From NCBI RefSeq assembly GCF_963583255.1, contig NC_084816.1, positions 15,115,100 through 15,179,099 of the forward strand: a stretch of DNA of 64,000 nucleotides, read 5' to 3'. A program made the translations under genes and the position numbers. Shown piece after piece: positions 60,159-64,000 of the stretch. The stretch comes from Pyrus communis (lineage: Eukaryota > Streptophyta > Magnoliopsida > Rosales > Rosaceae). Under the pieces are notes generated by a model. The model worked only from the letters and a program-made list of their open reading frames with translations. It was not told the DNA's origin and did no database searches. Within the stretch, counting starts at the first letter, position 1; each line of letters opens with the position of its first letter.

Positions 60159-61807
60159 TGCGCAGTTTTTCTTTTGTATATTATTTTTGCTAGTTTGCAG
60201 ATCCCGATCGAGTCTAAATCTAACTTGTGTTGTTAAAAAGGTAAGAAAGGGGAGGTGGGTGGGGGTGGAAGGTGAAGAGAAAATCTAAAAGTCGTAATTA
60301 TTTATTTTACATGTCTCCGGTTCCCCCCTCAACAAGGAGATATACGTTTTCTTGTCCAATAAGTAAAAGGCTTGAAGCAGAAAGCATGCTAAACGGATGC
60401 CAAAAGATTAATGTTACTTTTTCCGTATGAACTTGTAAACTGGATCTTGATCATTGCACGAATATATACAAAAAATTTAGAAATTGTTCAGTCTACGAAA
60501 TTGTTTACAACGCTTCTGTGCACTTATGTTGTTAAGTGTTTTTTTTTTTTTTTTTTGTTTTTGTAATATCATTTTTGTATGTGAAATGTCGAAACTGTCC
60601 TACAAAATATGTAGTCATTATTTGATCGATAATGCCCTTCTACAAATACTCACATGGCTTGCACATATGTTGATATATGTTAGTACTTGATCAGTAGGTC
60701 GTCAGTACTTAATATGTCGTCATTATTGTGAGGGACCATTCTTGCGATGATGCACCACAGTCTCATCGAAATATTGTTAATATTCACATAAACAAGCTCA
60801 AATAAGTTAAAGGGTGAACTAAAGACAAGCTCAAACTCGAATACTGATATATCGATCCGGTTATGACAATACATTTCATTTGATAATTATGACCTAACTA
60901 TCGATGATGACACTAAATCATGCGCAATTGCACAATATATAGGTCATATATTGACAACATAACAATTAATGATGGCATATCAATCAATAATGATTCTTAT
61001 TTATGAAGTTTTAGTATTTTTTTACATGCTGCTTTAAATGCCTTCTTTCACTCCTAAAATACAAATGAACAATGATTGTGCAGCCCATGCACACAAATGT
61101 GCACAACCACCCATTGAGGCAATTTGTGAAACATTTGGAAAGCAAACGGTTACATAAAAATTCAAAGTGACAACTCTTTAATTTTAAGGCTCTTTTAAGG
61201 TCTTCAACAGAAGTTTCAATCTATAATTGAGACATGTCATGAGAAAACTGTAGGTTTTCGCTATTTTACACACACTCAAGAGATTTATGTAAATAATTAT
61301 ATAGTTCGGTTTCGATTGTTGTAAAGCGAATTTGTGTTAAGATTTAGTAGACCAATTAAGGTAGGTATTTAGAATATTGATCGTAATAATCATATAAAAA
61401 AATTGTCCAAATATACCAATTTCAATTGGAAAGCTCAAGAGGAGTAGAAAAGCTTGAAGCTTTAGCCTATAGAGAGAGAGAGAGATCGGTGATTTTAGGA
61501 AATGAAGAAGGAGATGGGTGGATATATAGAGGGAATAAGGAAGAGAAATATACTATCCAATTTCATAAAGGGAGAGGGACGTTGGAATCGTTGTTATGGA
61601 CAATTTCGTCATTGAGCAAAAAAAATGACCAAATAAAAGTTTTTTACAATGTAAATCATTTCAACAACCAAATGACAAAAATGGATCAATTCAGAAAATT
61701 TTCCTTTTTTGATTTATTTGAAACATGTCTTAAAATTTCTTTTTTTGCTAGTGTGCTTCTTAGAAAATCGCTCCATAGCAATCTAAATAACAATGACACT
61801 TCATAGG
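60159..61807. other. 3' flank of NAD kinase and AT-rich spacer
   Basis: Begins with the probable 3' untranslated region of NAD kinase. The 126-codon frame at 61426-61806 starts in low-complexity Arg/Glu codons from a GA repeat and matches no family, so I do not call it a gene. Confidence 0.45.
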
Positions 61808-61924
61808 CACACAAAACTAATTGCACTGTCAACCACCTCTCTAATGTAGGGGCGAGACTCACATACAATAATATGAGACACACCTCTACTGAAGACGTGG
61901 TCAACAATACAATCAGTTTTGTGT
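61808..61924. mobile_element. Small MITE with ~30-bp inverted ends
   Basis: The left end CACACAAAACTAATTGCACT and the complement of the right end (ACACAAAACTGATTGTATTG) are inverted repeats that continue inward through GTCAACCAC / TTGACCAC. The total is about 117 bp. No clear target duplication was seen, so the superfamily is undetermined. Confidence 0.5.
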
Positions 61925-62841
61925 ATTTAATCGGCGTTATTATTTTACTTGAAGATTGTTGTACAAACTAACATGTGTATTACATCACAGCTCAAGCGTT
62001 ACTGTAATTTTATCTGCAAGCTAATGCAAAGTCTGTTGTGGACCTGTTGTTTGAGGTGGTTTTGTTTGAAGAGAAACAGTTTCTTATCCATGTCCTGCTT
62101 CCACACATAGACCACGCCAACTCTGTATAACTTGCAATTCTCATGCATATTTGCGTGATTTTTGTTAATTAAAATGTCTAATTCATGTGAATTACCAAAT
62201 GGGGGTTTAAAATTAAATTAAAACCCTCTCAAGGAAAGGTTTGTGATCACCCTATGTTTTAACTTTAAGAACATGAATTATGGGATTTACGTTACTCCAA
62301 TCCTATTCTAATCCCTATACAACTCCAACATACTGTTTGGATGATGGGAGAATAGTGTAAAAAACGGAAGTTCAATGTCCTACTGGAAGAAATGATTGTG
62401 TGTGACTATTACATCACGTAACATGCCAATGTGGTGTTATTAATTTACAGAGTAATATTGATTGCTAACTCAACCCATCATATATAAGTTTTTGCATCAT
62501 GTATTTTTGAGTTAATATTCTAGGCAAATTATGGGCATCTCATGCTATTTGCATGGACTTGTCCCATAGATCCTGGGAGTATTCCAAGTAACGTTGAACT
62601 AACATTTTACATACATTTGAACTTGACCGTGCATGGTTTTCTATCACGTAATGCACCAGAAGAAAACAATTAAAATAAACGAAAGCACAACAGCTTCACA
62701 TGTATCAGCAAAATTAAACAAGAATCATGGACTTGAACTACCCTTTAAAACCCTAAAAACCAATAGATCCATGGCTTGGTTAATTTGCAGGACCAAAAGA
62801 ATAATTTGGGGAAATTAATCTCTTTGCCATCATCCTTCAAA
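61925..62841. other. Upstream region of the glycosyltransferase gene
   Basis: Non-coding AT-rich sequence. It presumably contains the promoter of the downstream plus-strand gene, but no convincing TATA box was singled out. Confidence 0.4.
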
Positions 62842-63663
62842 ATGTGTTCCCCATCTAGCGCAACCTCTAGCACAAAACAGAAACCTTTACCTCTTGGAGC
62901 TTTATGCAAAGCCGTAGCTATTTCAGGAGTAACCGTGTTGTTTCTCTACATATTTTTGTTTGATAAATCATCAGTAAACTACCAATTACCTTCAAATCTC
63001 TTCAAAACCTTGAAAGAAAGCTTTCCAGTGGCTACGAGTCCCCTCAGAAGTTCCCCTCCTACCAATCTAAGCCACATTGTTTTCGGAATCGTGGGCTCCA
63101 TGAACACATGGAAGGCGAAAAAGCCATACATCGAAGTGTGGTGGCGATCTAATGTCACCCGAGGATACCTCTTTTTAGACAGAGCTCCTACGCCGGAGTT
63201 TCTACCTTGGCCTTCATCTTCTCCTCCTTTTCGAGTTAATGAGGACTTCACTAGATTGAAAGGTTACCCGCAAGTTCGAAAGCCAGTCCAAGTACGCATA
63301 GTACGTACAATCTTGGAGACATTTAGAGAGGGTGACAAAGATGTGAGATGGTATGTAATGGCGGATGACGATACTGTCCTCTTGGTTGATAATTTAGTTG
63401 AGGTTCTAGAAAATTACGACCATGAAAAGTACCACTACATTGGTATGAATTCGGAATGTGTCAAGTCTAACTTCGATTTTTCGTTCAATATGGCATTTGG
63501 CGGCGCTGGTTATGCTTTGAGTTACCCGTTAATGGCAGCAGTGGCAACAAAGTTGGACGGGTGTATTGAGAGATATCCATACATCTGGGTCAGTGATTTT
63601 ATGTTGCAGTCATGTTTAGCTGACTTAGGAGTCGCTCTAACTCAGGAAAAAGGGTTTCATCAG
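62842..63663 (+). CDS. Fringe-related glycosyltransferase (DUF604 family), exon 1, gene runs off the window
   Basis: Exon 1 gives 274 residues and ends in phase 0 at CATCAG before a GTAATC donor; the remaining exons lie beyond the window. Residues 1-23 are cytosolic, 24-40 form a hydrophobic anchor (AVAISGVTVLFLYIFLF) and a lumenal domain follows, a type II Golgi layout. HIVFGIVGSMNTWKAKKPYIEVWWR, the DxD-type ADDDT at 174-178, AFGGAGYALSYPL and DFMLQSCLADLGVALTQEKGFHQ mark the DUF604 branch of fringe-like (GT31-related) plant glycosyltransferases. The acceptor is unknown. The ATG at 62842 is preferred over the in-frame ATG at 62776, because the 22 extra residues look like leader sequence. 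Confidence 0.88.
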
Positions 63664-64000
63664 GTAATCAATCACCTTTCTACGATCATTATATAACTGG
63701 TTATTGCAGTTGAGTGACAAATCTTTGAGAGAACACCCAGGCTACTTGCACACAAGTATTTTATTAACTATAAAAAGTTTGATGAACGAGGGCTAATATT
63801 TGGACCATGTTTACTGAATATGTTGATAATCACCTTTCTAATACAAGTGAGTCTCACATACATAGTGGAATCGGCTACCATTAGAGAGGTTGTTTGGTGG
63901 CCTATATTTTAGTCATGGGCTTTATTGTTGATTGAAACATAGGCCGCCAATCCAAAGTATTCTTTTAGGCTTACAGATATGAAATTTGAGATTTCGAACC
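63664..64000 (+). other. Intron 1 of the glycosyltransferase gene (partial)
   Basis: Follows the GTAATC donor at 63664. No exon continuing the conserved sequence after GFHQ is visible before the window ends. Confidence 0.6.

Noticed and set aside
61426..61806. 126-codon frame starting in a GA repeat
   Set aside because: Low-complexity start, no family resemblance, and AT-driven codons; considered chance.

Overview
This is plant nuclear DNA. Genes are split by GT-AG introns, intergenic space is AT-rich and full of transposon remnants, and the proteins match plant families. The mix of a Cassandra TRIM with 5S-like LTRs, an Au-type SINE, small hAT MITEs and solo LTRs suggests a woody eudicot, probably Rosaceae (apple or pear type). 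That placement is inferred from memory of repeat families and was not tested by search.

Layout. 1-8.2 kb holds repeats only: an LTR-like stretch, a 1.03 kb Mutator-like element with long inverted ends, a tandem array with nested MITEs, and a solo LTR. 8.26-12.26 kb (minus) is an intact nine-exon ABCG half-transporter gene with a tRNA-Thr(AGT) gene antisense inside intron 2. 12.3-28.4 kb is about 16 kb of nested mobile DNA: a PIF/Harbinger element with a broken transposase, hAT elements, a CACTA end, a small uncharacterised ORF, and an LTR retrotransposon without pol. 28.48-36.77 kb (plus) is a second intact ABCG gene, head to head with the first and with the same exon plan; its intron 1 holds a four-LTR Cassandra array. 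36.8-40.6 kb has no clear gene, only an Au-like SINE. 40.59-43.40 kb (minus) is a TRAUCO/Ash2-like SPRY protein with a 2.4 kb solo LTR just upstream. 49.31-60.16 kb (plus) is an 11-exon NADK1-type NAD kinase with a multi-LTR TRIM in intron 8. From 62.84 kb (plus) exon 1 of a fringe-related (DUF604) glycosyltransferase begins and runs off the window.

Genes. The two ABCG genes are divergent duplicates of the ABCG11/12/13/15 clade and probably export surface lipids; both keep all ATPase motifs. TRAUCO is a chromatin (H3K4 methylation complex) component, NAD kinase makes NADP, and the last gene is probably a Golgi glycosyltransferase. Nothing suggests these loci work in one pathway.

Gene models were built by hand from splice sites. 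Exon lengths of the two ABCG copies agree in eight of nine coding blocks apart from the N-terminus, which supports both models. No new enzyme system was found. The most unusual signals are the antisense intronic tRNA gene, the 5S-promoter array inside an ABCG intron, and the structured elements bounded here by target-site duplications.
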